DNA from: FEN-1219 sp035548835
Lineage (GTDB): Bacteria > Pseudomonadota > Gammaproteobacteria > Steroidobacterales > Rariloculaceae
Reading direction: 5' to 3'
Length of the DNA stretch: 9,808 bases
Assembly (NCBI GenBank): GCA_035548835.1
Contig: DASZSB010000065.1
Coordinates: forward strand, 1-9,808
In this document: positions 1-6,895 of the stretch, in pieces
How the letters are laid out: the number at the start of each line of letters is the position of its first letter
Position numbering within the stretch: the stretch's first letter is position 1
Program-made: the position numbers and the translations under genes
Notes under the pieces: generated by a model
What the model saw: only the letters and a program-made list of their open reading frames with translations
Databases searched by the model: none
What the model was told of the DNA's origin: nothing

Positions 1-1008
1 ACCGTGCTCGCGGTCCGCGACCTCGTGAAGGAGTTCCCCGTGCTGCGCGGCGCCGTGCTGAAGCGCCGCGTCGGCTCGCTGCGCGCGGTCGACGGCGTGA
101 GCTTCGAGATCCAGGCTGGCGAGACGCTGGGGCTCGTCGGCGAATCCGGCTGCGGCAAAACGACCACGATCATGGAGATCCTGAGCCTCACGCGCCCGCA
201 GTCGGGCAGCGTGACGTTGCAGGGCCAGGACGCGGCATCGATGACGCCCGAGCAGCGGTTCCGAGTGCGCCGCGACATCCAGGTGGTGTTCCAGGACCCG
301 ATGGCGGCGCTCGATCCGCGCCTGCCCGTGGGCGACATCGTCGGCGAGCCGCTCGAGACACACGGCGTCGGCCCCGCGGAGCGCGCCCGGCGCGTGCACG
401 AGCTGCTCGAGCTCGTGGGGCTCTCGCCCGAGCATGCCGACCGCTATCCGCAGGCGTTCTCCGGCGGACAGCGGCAGCGCATCGGCATCGCGCGCGCGCT
501 GGCGCTGAAGCCGAAGCTGCTCGTGCTCGACGAGCCGGTGTCGGCGCTCGACGTATCGATCCGCGCCGGCGTGATCAACCTGCTCGAGCGACTGAAGGCG
601 GAGCTCGCGCTCTCGTACCTGTTCGTCGCGCACGACCTGGCCGTCGTACGCCACATCGCCGATCGCGTCGCCGTCATGTATCTTGGCCGGATCGTGGAAA
701 TGGGCGACGTGGACGAGGTATTCGAACGCCCGACGCACCCGTATACGCAGGCGCTGCTGTCCGCCGTGCCGATTCCGGACCCGCGCAAGGAACGCCGCCG
801 CAGCCGAATCCTGCTCGAAGGCGACCTGCCGAGCCCGCTCGATCCGCCCTCGGGCTGCCGTTTCCGACCACGCTGCCCGCGCTTCGCGCGCGAGCTCGGC
901 GACGACGCGCGGCAGCTGTGCCTGCAGGACGTGACGCTCGCGCAGCGGACGGGCGGCGCCGGACATCTCGACGCGTGTCATCATTCGCGCGCGGCACCGG
1001 CGCCGTGA
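1..1008 (+). CDS. OppF/DppF-type peptide ABC transporter ATP-binding protein (5' end outside window)
   Basis: Cytoplasmic ATPase of a peptide/nickel-family ABC importer, which hydrolyses ATP to drive uptake through a permease pair. Numbering residues from the GTG at position 4, it shows Walker A GESGCGKT (46-53), Q-loop Gln97, signature FSGGQRQR (152-159), Walker B LLVLDE (172-177) and H-loop His210. The C-terminal oligopeptide-transporter extension begins at HPYTQALL (245-252). The extension carries four cysteines (285, 291, 306, 325), which bind an iron-sulfur cluster in studied homologues. The frame is open to base 1, so a few N-terminal residues probably lie upstream; GTG 4 is only the first in-window start. 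The variant SALDVSIRAGVINLL-type D-loop region (about 180-194) and the RILLEGDLPSP segment resemble actinobacterial OppF proteins, from memory. Its own permeases and partner ATPase are not in the window and are presumably upstream. The next gene starts 19 nt later. Confidence 0.93.
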   Translation, partial: TVLAVRDLVKEFPVLRGAVLKRRVGSLRAVDGVSFEIQAGETLGLVGESGCGKTTTIMEILSLTRPQSGSVTLQGQDAASMTPEQRFRVRRDIQVVFQDPMAALDPRLPVGDIVGEPLETHGVGPAERARRVHELLELVGLSPEHADRYPQAFSGGQRQRIGIARALALKPKLLVLDEPVSALDVSIRAGVINLLERLKAELALSYLFVAHDLAVVRHIADRVAVMYLGRIVEMGDVDEVFERPTHPYTQALLSAVPIPDPRKERRRSRILLEGDLPSPLDPPSGCRFRPRCPRFARELGDDARQLCLQDVTLAQRTGGAGHLDACHHSRAAPAP

Positions 1009-1012
1009 CTTC

Positions 1013-1017
1013 AGGAG
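1013..1017 (+). promoter_or_regulatory. Ribosome-binding site of the first solute-binding protein
   Basis: AGGAG lies 10 nt before the ATG at 1028. It favours that ATG over the in-frame ATG at 1046, which would also remove the only basic residue (Arg5) from the signal peptide's n-region. Confidence 0.65.
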
Positions 1018-1027
1018 TGACTTCGCG

Positions 1028-2728
1028 ATGATCCTCGACCGGTCGATGGCCCTCGCCGCCACATGCGCGCTGTTGCTGTGCGGCTGCGGCGGCGGCACGA
1101 GCCCCTCCACGCCCGCCGCGGCGCCACCCGCCGCCACCGCGAGCAGCATCAACCCGGTGCCGCGCGATCGCCTGCGCGACGGCGGGACGTTCACCTGGGC
1201 CATGCAGCAGATGCCCGCGAATTTCAACCTGAACGAGCTCGACGGTCTGAACTACGACAACGCGCAGCTCATGGGCGCCCTGCTGCCGGGCACGTTCGAT
1301 AACGACGCGAGTGGCGCCCCCGTGTGGAATCGCGACTACCTCGCGAGCGAGCCAACGTTGAGCACGACGAACGGCCAGGTCGTGACCTACGAGATCAATC
1401 CCAAGGCAGTCTGGTACGACGGCACGCCGATCACATGGGAAGACTTTTACTGGCAATGGAAGGCCAGCAACGGGTCGGACAAGACCTATCGGATCGTCTC
1501 CGCGAACGGCTACGAGGACATCCGCAGCGTCGAGCGCGGCAAGGACGACCGCGAGGTCGTCGTCACGTACGAACGTCCGTTTGCCGACTGGCAATCGATC
1601 TTCAACGGCTTCTATCCGGCCGCAACCAATAAGGACCCCGCCATCTTCAACGAAGGCTGGGTCGAGCGACCGCTGACGACCGCCGGACCATTCAAGTTCG
1701 ACAGCATCAACCGGACCACGCAGACCATCACGCTCGTCCGCAACGAGAAATGGTGGGGCAATCCGCCCAAGCTCGAGCGCATGGTGTTTCGCGCCATCGA
1801 CCAGAGCGCACACGTCGATGCGCTCGCGAACGGCGAGGTGGATGCCGTGGACGTCGGACCCGACGCCAACAACTACCGTCGCGCCACTTCCATCGACGGC
1901 GTCGACGTCCGCGTGGCCGGCGGCCCGAACTTCCGCCACCTGACGATGAATTCGACCAGCCCGGTGCTGACGGATGTCCGCGTGCGCCGCGCGCTGGCGA
2001 TGGCCATCGACCGCGGCGCCATCGCGCGCGCATTGCTCGCGCCGCTGGGCGTCGCCGCGGCGCCGCTGAACAACCACATCTTCATGGCGAATCAACAGGG
2101 CTATCGCGACAACTCGGACGGCGTCGGCAAGTACGACCCCGCCGCCGCGGCCAGGCTGCTCGACGAGGCAGGCTGGACGCTCGACGGCGACGTCCGCCGC
2201 AAGGATGGCCGGGCGCTGGAGATCACGTGCGTGGTCCCCGCGGGAATCCGCGCGTCGCGCCAGGAATCGGAGCTCATCCAGAACATGCTCGCGCAGGTGG
2301 GCGTCAAGCTGAGCATCGACTCGGTGCCCGTCAACGACTTCTTCGAGAAGTACGTGACACCGGGCCAGTTCGACTTCACGGTGTTCGCGTGGATCGGCAC
2401 GCCGTATCCCATGAGCTCGTCGAAATCGATCTACGCCACGCCGACGCGCAACGCCGACGGGCAATTGAACGTCAGGCAGAACTTTGCGCGCGTGGGCAGC
2501 GCAGAGATCGATGCGCTGTACGACCGCGCCAACGCGGAGTTCGACCGCGCCAAGGCCATCGAGATCGCGAATCAGATCGATGCGCTGATCTGGCAGGAAG
2601 TGCACTCGCTGACGCTGTATCAGCGGCCCGAGATCTTCGCCGTGAAAAAGGGGCTCGCGAACTTCGGCGCCTTCGGCCTCCAGCAGCCCTGGCCCTACAC
2701 CGACATGGGCTGGGTGACGGGGCCTTAA
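1028..2728 (+). CDS. ABC transporter substrate-binding lipoprotein, family 5 (actinobacterial LpqW-like type)
   Basis: A 566-residue extracytoplasmic binding protein of the SBP_bac_5 peptide/nickel class, which would deliver a peptide-like ligand to an ABC permease. The N-terminus is a lipoprotein signal: a hydrophobic stretch (7-17), then L-C-G-C with Cys20 as the likely lipidated residue, followed by a Pro/Ala/Ser linker to about residue 45. Family 5 landmarks include DGTPITWEDF (131-140) and DVRVRRALAMAIDR (316-329). The INPVPRD...DGGTFTW entry segment and the PANFNLNELDG and VERGKDDREVVVTY segments match, from memory, a subgroup common in Actinobacteria and related to mycobacterial LpqW. 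The ligand cannot be predicted. The gene follows the upstream ATPase by 19 nt, so the two are probably cotranscribed; no permease of that lineage is in the window. Stop codon is TAA. The family call is firm, while the lineage call is inference. Confidence 0.9.
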   Translation: MILDRSMALAATCALLLCGCGGGTSPSTPAAAPPAATASSINPVPRDRLRDGGTFTWAMQQMPANFNLNELDGLNYDNAQLMGALLPGTFDNDASGAPVWNRDYLASEPTLSTTNGQVVTYEINPKAVWYDGTPITWEDFYWQWKASNGSDKTYRIVSANGYEDIRSVERGKDDREVVVTYERPFADWQSIFNGFYPAATNKDPAIFNEGWVERPLTTAGPFKFDSINRTTQTITLVRNEKWWGNPPKLERMVFRAIDQSAHVDALANGEVDAVDVGPDANNYRRATSIDGVDVRVAGGPNFRHLTMNSTSPVLTDVRVRRALAMAIDRGAIARALLAPLGVAAAPLNNHIFMANQQGYRDNSDGVGKYDPAAAARLLDEAGWTLDGDVRRKDGRALEITCVVPAGIRASRQESELIQNMLAQVGVKLSIDSVPVNDFFEKYVTPGQFDFTVFAWIGTPYPMSSSKSIYATPTRNADGQLNVRQNFARVGSAEIDALYDRANAEFDRAKAIEIANQIDALIWQEVHSLTLYQRPEIFAVKKGLANFGAFGLQQPWPYTDMGWVTGP

Positions 2729-2745
2729 GAAACCGTTCGCAGCGG

Positions 2746-2764
2746 GCGGCGTCAGTAGCGCCGC
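2746..2764 (+). other. GC-rich hairpin between the two binding-protein genes
   Basis: GCGGCG (2746-2751) pairs perfectly with CGCCGC (2759-2764) around a 7-nt loop. It lies 18 nt after the upstream TAA. No T-run follows, so it is not a convincing intrinsic terminator. It could shield the 3' end of the upstream message or be a chance effect of high G+C. Confidence 0.35.
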
Positions 2765-2779
2765 GGCGGCCGAATTCTC

Positions 2780-2785
2780 TACTAT
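2780..2785 (+). promoter_or_regulatory. Possible -10 element ahead of the Yej-type operon
   Basis: TACTAT (2780-2785) matches the sigma-70 -10 consensus at 4 of 6 positions and lies in the only relatively AT-rich patch of this gap, about 39 nt before the GTG start. No good -35 is seen at 16-18 nt upstream, where the sequence is GC-rich. The location, at the head of a new operon, is the main argument for it. Confidence 0.25.
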
Positions 2786-2815
2786 GGTCGGGCGTCGTAT
2801 CCCACGCGACCGTAC

Positions 2816-2819
2816 GGAG
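2816..2819 (+). promoter_or_regulatory. Ribosome-binding site deciding the yejA-like start
   Basis: GGAG lies 4 nt before GTG 2824 and 7 nt before the in-frame TTG at 2827. Either start yields a complete lipoprotein signal peptide. No in-frame ATG occurs near this point; the ATG at 2784 is in another frame. Confidence 0.55.
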
Positions 2820-2823
2820 TAGA

Positions 2824-4788
2824 GTGTTGCGCAGCCTGCTTGCCTTCCCCGTGATCGCCGCTTTCTCGTGCCTGCTAGCCGCCTGCGGCGGCAGCGCACC
2901 TCCTCCGCCGGCCGCCGACGCCGCCGCACCCACACCGGCTGCCGCACCGGTGGCCCTCGACAAGAGTGCTTACCCCGTCTTCCCGAACGCCGACGCAGGC
3001 GCGGATCCGGCCGTTCCGGCCGAGCAGGGCGGCAAGGGCTTCACGGGCGAAGGCTGGGACACCAACACCGACTACGATCTGATCGGCGATCCGCGGGCCG
3101 TCAAAGGCGGCACGCTGCGACAGTTCGTGATGTCCTTCCCGAGCACCTTACGCATGGAAGGGCCCGAATCCAACAGCGCGCTGAACGGCATGATCGGCGG
3201 CATGGTCTACGAAGGGCTGTTGACGATCCATCCGACCACGCTCAAATACATGCCGGTGCTCGCGACGCATTGGCAGATCTCGGCCGACCGCGGCACCTAT
3301 CGCTTCCGCATCAACCCCAACGCGCGCTGGTCCGATGGCGAGCCCGTGACGGCCGACGACGTCGTCGCTTCGTGGGACCTTCGCATGGACAAGGGGCTGC
3401 AGGACCCGACCAACGAGCTCATTTACGGGAAGTTCGAACGGCCCGTGGCCGAGAGCAAGTACATCGTGAGCGTGAAGAGCAAGGTGCAGAACTGGCGCAA
3501 CTTCCTCTACTTCGCAACGATGTCGATCTACCCCGCGCACGTGCTGAAGAGCGTCGACGGCGCGAAGTACCTCGCCGACTACAACTTCAAGCTGCTGCCG
3601 GGCACGGGGCCCTACCGCGTCGACGAAGCCGACGTTCAAAAAGGCAAGAGCGTCACGATCCGCCGCCGCATGGACTACTGGGCTGCCGACGTGCGGCGCA
3701 GCGTGGGCCTCAACAACTTCGACGAGATCCGCGAGACGGTCGTGCGCGACCAGAGCCTCGCATTCGAGCAGTTCAAGAAAGGCGATCTCGACACGTACTA
3801 CGTGAACATCTCGCGCGAATGGATCGAGGAGCTGAACTTCGACAAGGTCAAGCGCGGGCTCATCCAGAAGCGCAAGATCTTCAACGACAGCCCGAGCGGC
3901 TTCTCCGGCATCGCATTCAACACGCGCAAGGCTCCGTTCTCCGACATTCGCGTGCGCAAGGCACTCACGCTGCTCCAGGACCGCGACGAGCTGATCGCGA
4001 AGCTGTTCTTCAACGAGTACGTGCCGCTGAACTCCTATTTCGCCGGCGGCATCTACGAGAACCCCGACAACCCGAAGAACAAGTACGACCCGCAGGCGGC
4101 GCTCCAGTTGCTGGCCGAGGCGGGATGGAAGGATCGCGACGAGCAGGGCCGGCTCGTGAAGAACGGGCAGCCGCTGACGCTCGAGGTGATCTACAGCGAC
4201 CAGAGCTCCGAGCGCTATCTCACGGTCTACCAGCAGGCGCTCAGCAAAGTGGGTATCGGCCTCAATCTGCGGCTCGTGACGCCCGAAACCGATTTCAAGC
4301 TCATGATGGAGCGCAACTTCGACATGGTGAATGCCGCGTGGACGGGGCTGCTGTTCCCCAATCCCGAATCGGCCTTCGCCTCGTCGCTGGCGGACGTGCC
4401 CAACAACGTCAACATCACGGGCTTCAAGGACCCCCGCGTCGACGAGCTGCTGAAGCGGTACGACGTCGAGTACGACCCGCAGAAGCGCGCCTCCATCATC
4501 CGCGAGATCGACGGCATCCTCGCCAACTCGTACCAGTACATCCTCGCCTGGGACGCACCGTTCTCCCGGATCGCGTACTGGGACAAGTTCGGGCACCCCG
4601 AAGGCTATTTCACGCGCATCGGCGACCAATCCGACATTCCATCGCTGTGGTGGATCGACCCGCAGAAGGACGCGGCGCTGCGCCGCGCTCGCGGCGACGA
4701 CGGCGTAAACCTGCCCGTCGGCGAGACCGAGGTGCGTTACTGGCAGGACTACGACGCGCGCGAGAAGGCGGCCGCCACGCCCCAATGA
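2824..4788 (+). CDS. yejA: YejA-like peptide ABC transporter substrate-binding lipoprotein
   Basis: A 654-residue extracytoplasmic binding protein of family SBP_bac_5, probably the receptor of the Yej-type importer encoded directly downstream. In E. coli the YejABEF system takes up peptides and the peptide-nucleotide antibiotic microcin C. The start is GTG 2824 (TTG 2827 is the alternative). The signal peptide ends in a clear lipobox LAAC with Cys21, followed by a Pro/Ala-rich linker. Landmarks are the KGGTL entry strand (94-98), SDGEPVTADDV (170-180) and FSDIRVRKALTL (372-383). The C-terminal SRIAYWDKFG and PSLWWIDPQ segments are typical of YejA-like proteins. It is somewhat longer than E. 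coli YejA (about 600 residues, from memory), largely because of the linker, and it is lipid-anchored where E. coli YejA is soluble. Its stop overlaps the yejB start by 4 nt (ATGA). Family membership is firm; the ligand is unknown. Confidence 0.88.
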   Translation: MLRSLLAFPVIAAFSCLLAACGGSAPPPPAADAAAPTPAAAPVALDKSAYPVFPNADAGADPAVPAEQGGKGFTGEGWDTNTDYDLIGDPRAVKGGTLRQFVMSFPSTLRMEGPESNSALNGMIGGMVYEGLLTIHPTTLKYMPVLATHWQISADRGTYRFRINPNARWSDGEPVTADDVVASWDLRMDKGLQDPTNELIYGKFERPVAESKYIVSVKSKVQNWRNFLYFATMSIYPAHVLKSVDGAKYLADYNFKLLPGTGPYRVDEADVQKGKSVTIRRRMDYWAADVRRSVGLNNFDEIRETVVRDQSLAFEQFKKGDLDTYYVNISREWIEELNFDKVKRGLIQKRKIFNDSPSGFSGIAFNTRKAPFSDIRVRKALTLLQDRDELIAKLFFNEYVPLNSYFAGGIYENPDNPKNKYDPQAALQLLAEAGWKDRDEQGRLVKNGQPLTLEVIYSDQSSERYLTVYQQALSKVGIGLNLRLVTPETDFKLMMERNFDMVNAAWTGLLFPNPESAFASSLADVPNNVNITGFKDPRVDELLKRYDVEYDPQKRASIIREIDGILANSYQYILAWDAPFSRIAYWDKFGHPEGYFTRIGDQSDIPSLWWIDPQKDAALRRARGDDGVNLPVGETEVRYWQDYDAREKAAATPQ

Positions 4789-5822
4789 CGGCGTACTTCA
4801 TCCGCCGGTTCCTGCTGATCGTTCCGACCTTCATCGGGATCACGCTGGCCGTCTTCCTCGTCATGCAGTTCGTGCCGGGCGGCCCGGTCGAGCGGCAGAT
4901 CATGCGCCTGCAGATGGGCCAGATGACGGAAGGCGGGGCCGCCGGCGGCGCGGGCCTCGGCCGCGGCAGCGATGCGCTGCCCGAGGAACTGATCCAGGAG
5001 ATCCGCCGCTACTATGGCTTCGACAAGCCCGTCTACGTCCGTTACGGGCTGTGGCTCAAGAACGTGCTCACGCTCGATCTCGGCCGGTCCTACATCTACC
5101 AGGAGCCGGTCTGGGACGTGATCAAGGCCCGCTTTCCCGTGTCGGTCTTCCTCGGGCTCACGGGCTTCTTCCTGAGCTACCTCGTCTGCGTGCCGCTCGG
5201 CGTGCTCAAGGCCGTGTGGCACGGCTCGCGGTTCGATTTCTGGAGCAGCGCCATCGTGTTCCTGGGCTACGCGATCCCGGGCTGGGCGCTCGGCACCGCG
5301 CTGCTCGTGCTCTTCGGCGGCGGCAGCTTCTGGAACGTGTTTCCGCTCGGCGGCTTTCGCCCCGACAACTGGGAGTACCTGAGCTTGTGGGGCAAGGTCT
5401 GGGGCCAGCTGCACCACATGGCGCTGCCCGTGCTCTGCTACATGGTGGGCGCCTTCGCGACGCAGACGATCCTGACCAAGAACTCGGTGCTCGAGAACCT
5501 CGGCCAGGACTACATCCGCACGGCCTACGCGAAGGGGCTCTCCGAGCGGCGCGTGGTCTTCGTGCACGCGCTGCGCAACTCGCTGATCCCGATCGTCACG
5601 GGCTTGGGCAACGTGATCGGCGTGATCCTCGCGGGCTCGTTTCTGATCGAGCGCGTGTTCAACATCGACGGCATGGGCTATCTCGGCTACACGGCCATCC
5701 TGCAGCGCGACTATCCCGTTGCCCTAGGCATCCTCGTGATCTCGAGCGTGCTGATGCTCGTCGGCAACATTCTCTCGGACATCATCTACGCGCTCGTCGA
5801 CCCGCGCATCCGCTTTCAATGA
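4785..5822 (+). CDS. yejB: YejB-type ABC transporter permease
   Basis: A 345-residue inner-membrane permease that pairs with YejE to form the import channel. The N-terminus MTAYFIRRFLLIVPT leads into the first membrane segment (about 9-29) and the conserved PGGPV motif (31-35). A Gly/Ala-rich extracytoplasmic stretch and YGFDKP follow. Further hydrophobic segments lie near 119-141, 155-178, 210-232, 270-292 and 312-333. The cytoplasmic EAA-type coupling loop, which contacts the ATPases, begins at about Tyr243 (YIRTAYAKGLSE). The ending YALVDPRIRF and the SRFDFWSSA and GYAIPG segments are diagnostic of YejB within the DppB/OppB superfamily. The ATG lies in an ATGA overlap with the yejA-like gene and has no well-spaced Shine-Dalgarno sequence, which suggests translational coupling. 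Confidence 0.94.
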   Translation: MTAYFIRRFLLIVPTFIGITLAVFLVMQFVPGGPVERQIMRLQMGQMTEGGAAGGAGLGRGSDALPEELIQEIRRYYGFDKPVYVRYGLWLKNVLTLDLGRSYIYQEPVWDVIKARFPVSVFLGLTGFFLSYLVCVPLGVLKAVWHGSRFDFWSSAIVFLGYAIPGWALGTALLVLFGGGSFWNVFPLGGFRPDNWEYLSLWGKVWGQLHHMALPVLCYMVGAFATQTILTKNSVLENLGQDYIRTAYAKGLSERRVVFVHALRNSLIPIVTGLGNVIGVILAGSFLIERVFNIDGMGYLGYTAILQRDYPVALGILVISSVLMLVGNILSDIIYALVDPRIRFQ

Positions 5823-6895
5823 CGCAGTCCGAGTCGATCTTCCGCAAGCGTATTCGCAAGTTCCGCCGCATGAAGCGCGGGTACTGGTCGTTCCTTGCGA
5901 TCGCGATCGCATACTTCGTCTCGTTCTTCCTGCCGTTCATCGCCAACAGCAAGGCGCTCGTGGTGAAGTACGAGGGGCACTACGTCTTTCCGATCGCCGG
6001 CGGCTATCACGCCGCCAAGGAGTTCGGCGTCGACGAGATCGGCGAGGCCGACTACCGCAAGCTCGATCGGCTCTTCGAGACCGAGGGGCACGGCAACTGG
6101 GTGCTGATGCCGCTGATCCCCTACGGCCCGAACGAGCCGCTGCTCGACGCCACGGGCTCGCCGCCGAATCCCCCGTCGCTGGCGCACCCCATGGGCACGG
6201 ACGACCGCGGGCGCGACGTGCTCGTGCGCCTCGCTTACGGCTTCAACATCTCCATGACCTTCGCGCTGCTCGTGACCGTGATCGGCGAGAGCATCGGCAT
6301 CGCCGTCGGCGCGCTGCTCGGCTATTTCGGCGGCAAGCTCGACATCCTCGGCCAGCGCGGCATCGAGATCTGGTCGTCGCTGCCGTTTCTCTACACCATC
6401 ATCATCCTGAGCTCGATCATCGTGCCCGTGTACCTGCCCGGCGAATATCAGCTCTTCCAGCCGTCGTTCTGGCTGCTCGTCACGGTGCTCGCGATCTTCG
6501 ACTGGATGGGCATCACGTTCTACATCCGCGGCGAGTTCTACCGCGAGAAGGTCAAGGACTACGTCGCCGCCGCGATGGCGTCCGGGGTTTCCGACACGGG
6601 CATCGTGTTCAAGCACATCCTGCCGAACGCGCTCACGCCCGTCGTCTCGTTCGCGCCGTTCGTGATCGTCGGCAACATCGGCTCGCTCGTGGCGCTCGAC
6701 TTCCTCGGCTTCGGGCTGCCGGCGCCCACGCCGAGCTGGGGCGAGCTCATCGGTCAGGGCATGAGCAACCTCACGAAATGGTGGCTCGTGGTGTTCCCGA
6801 ACGGCGTGTTCTTCCTGACGCTGCTGCTCGTCGTGTTCATCGGCGAGGCCGTGCGCGAAGCGTTCGATCCCCGCGAGCACTCCCGCCTCCGATGA
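5819..6895 (+). CDS. yejE: YejE-type ABC transporter permease
   Basis: A 358-residue inner-membrane permease, the second channel subunit. The basic N-terminus RKRIRKFRRMKRGYWS precedes the first membrane segment (about 22-41). A large extracytoplasmic region to about residue 135 includes KALVVKYEGHYVFP and the MGTDDRGRDVLVRL motif, typical of YejE/OppC proteins. The C-terminal half is the transport domain: hydrophobic segments, the EAA-type coupling loop from about Tyr248 (YVAAAMASGVSD...HILPNAL), LDFLGFGLPAPTPSWGEL, and the terminal IGEAVREAFDP motif seen in YejE. It overlaps yejB by 4 nt upstream (ATGA at 5819) and the OppD-type ATPase by 4 nt downstream (ATGA at 6892). No Shine-Dalgarno sequence is visible before its ATG, so translation probably depends on ribosomes finishing yejB. 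Confidence 0.94.
   Translation: MTQSESIFRKRIRKFRRMKRGYWSFLAIAIAYFVSFFLPFIANSKALVVKYEGHYVFPIAGGYHAAKEFGVDEIGEADYRKLDRLFETEGHGNWVLMPLIPYGPNEPLLDATGSPPNPPSLAHPMGTDDRGRDVLVRLAYGFNISMTFALLVTVIGESIGIAVGALLGYFGGKLDILGQRGIEIWSSLPFLYTIIILSSIIVPVYLPGEYQLFQPSFWLLVTVLAIFDWMGITFYIRGEFYREKVKDYVAAAMASGVSDTGIVFKHILPNALTPVVSFAPFVIVGNIGSLVALDFLGFGLPAPTPSWGELIGQGMSNLTKWWLVVFPNGVFFLTLLLVVFIGEAVREAFDPREHSRLR

Noticed and set aside
121..165. 45-nt near-repeat (43 of 45 identical) of positions 8018-8062
   Set aside because: It is the Walker A region of two paralogous OppF-type ATPases; conserved protein plus biased codon use explains it. It could allow rare recombination but is not a repeat element.
1750..2823. 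N-terminal extension of the yejA-like frame back to 1750
   Set aside because: This stretch overlaps the upstream binding-protein gene out of frame and is Arg-rich shadow. A lipoprotein signal with a ribosome-binding site begins at 2824.
674..2947. Very long minus-strand open frame (757 codons)
   Set aside because: It lies antisense to two well-supported genes, is rich in Arg/Ala/Val/Asp as expected of high-G+C mirror frames, and shows no recognisable domain or start signal.
3148..4785. Long minus-strand open frame (545 codons) opposite the yejA-like gene
   Set aside because: It is the complementary-frame shadow of a strong family 5 binding protein; its composition is repetitive Val/Asp/Arg/Leu with no motif.
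4887..4980. Gly/Ala-rich stretch in YejB as a possible insertion
   Set aside because: E. coli YejB also has a Gly-rich variable segment between PGGPV and YGFDKP, so this is normal for the family.
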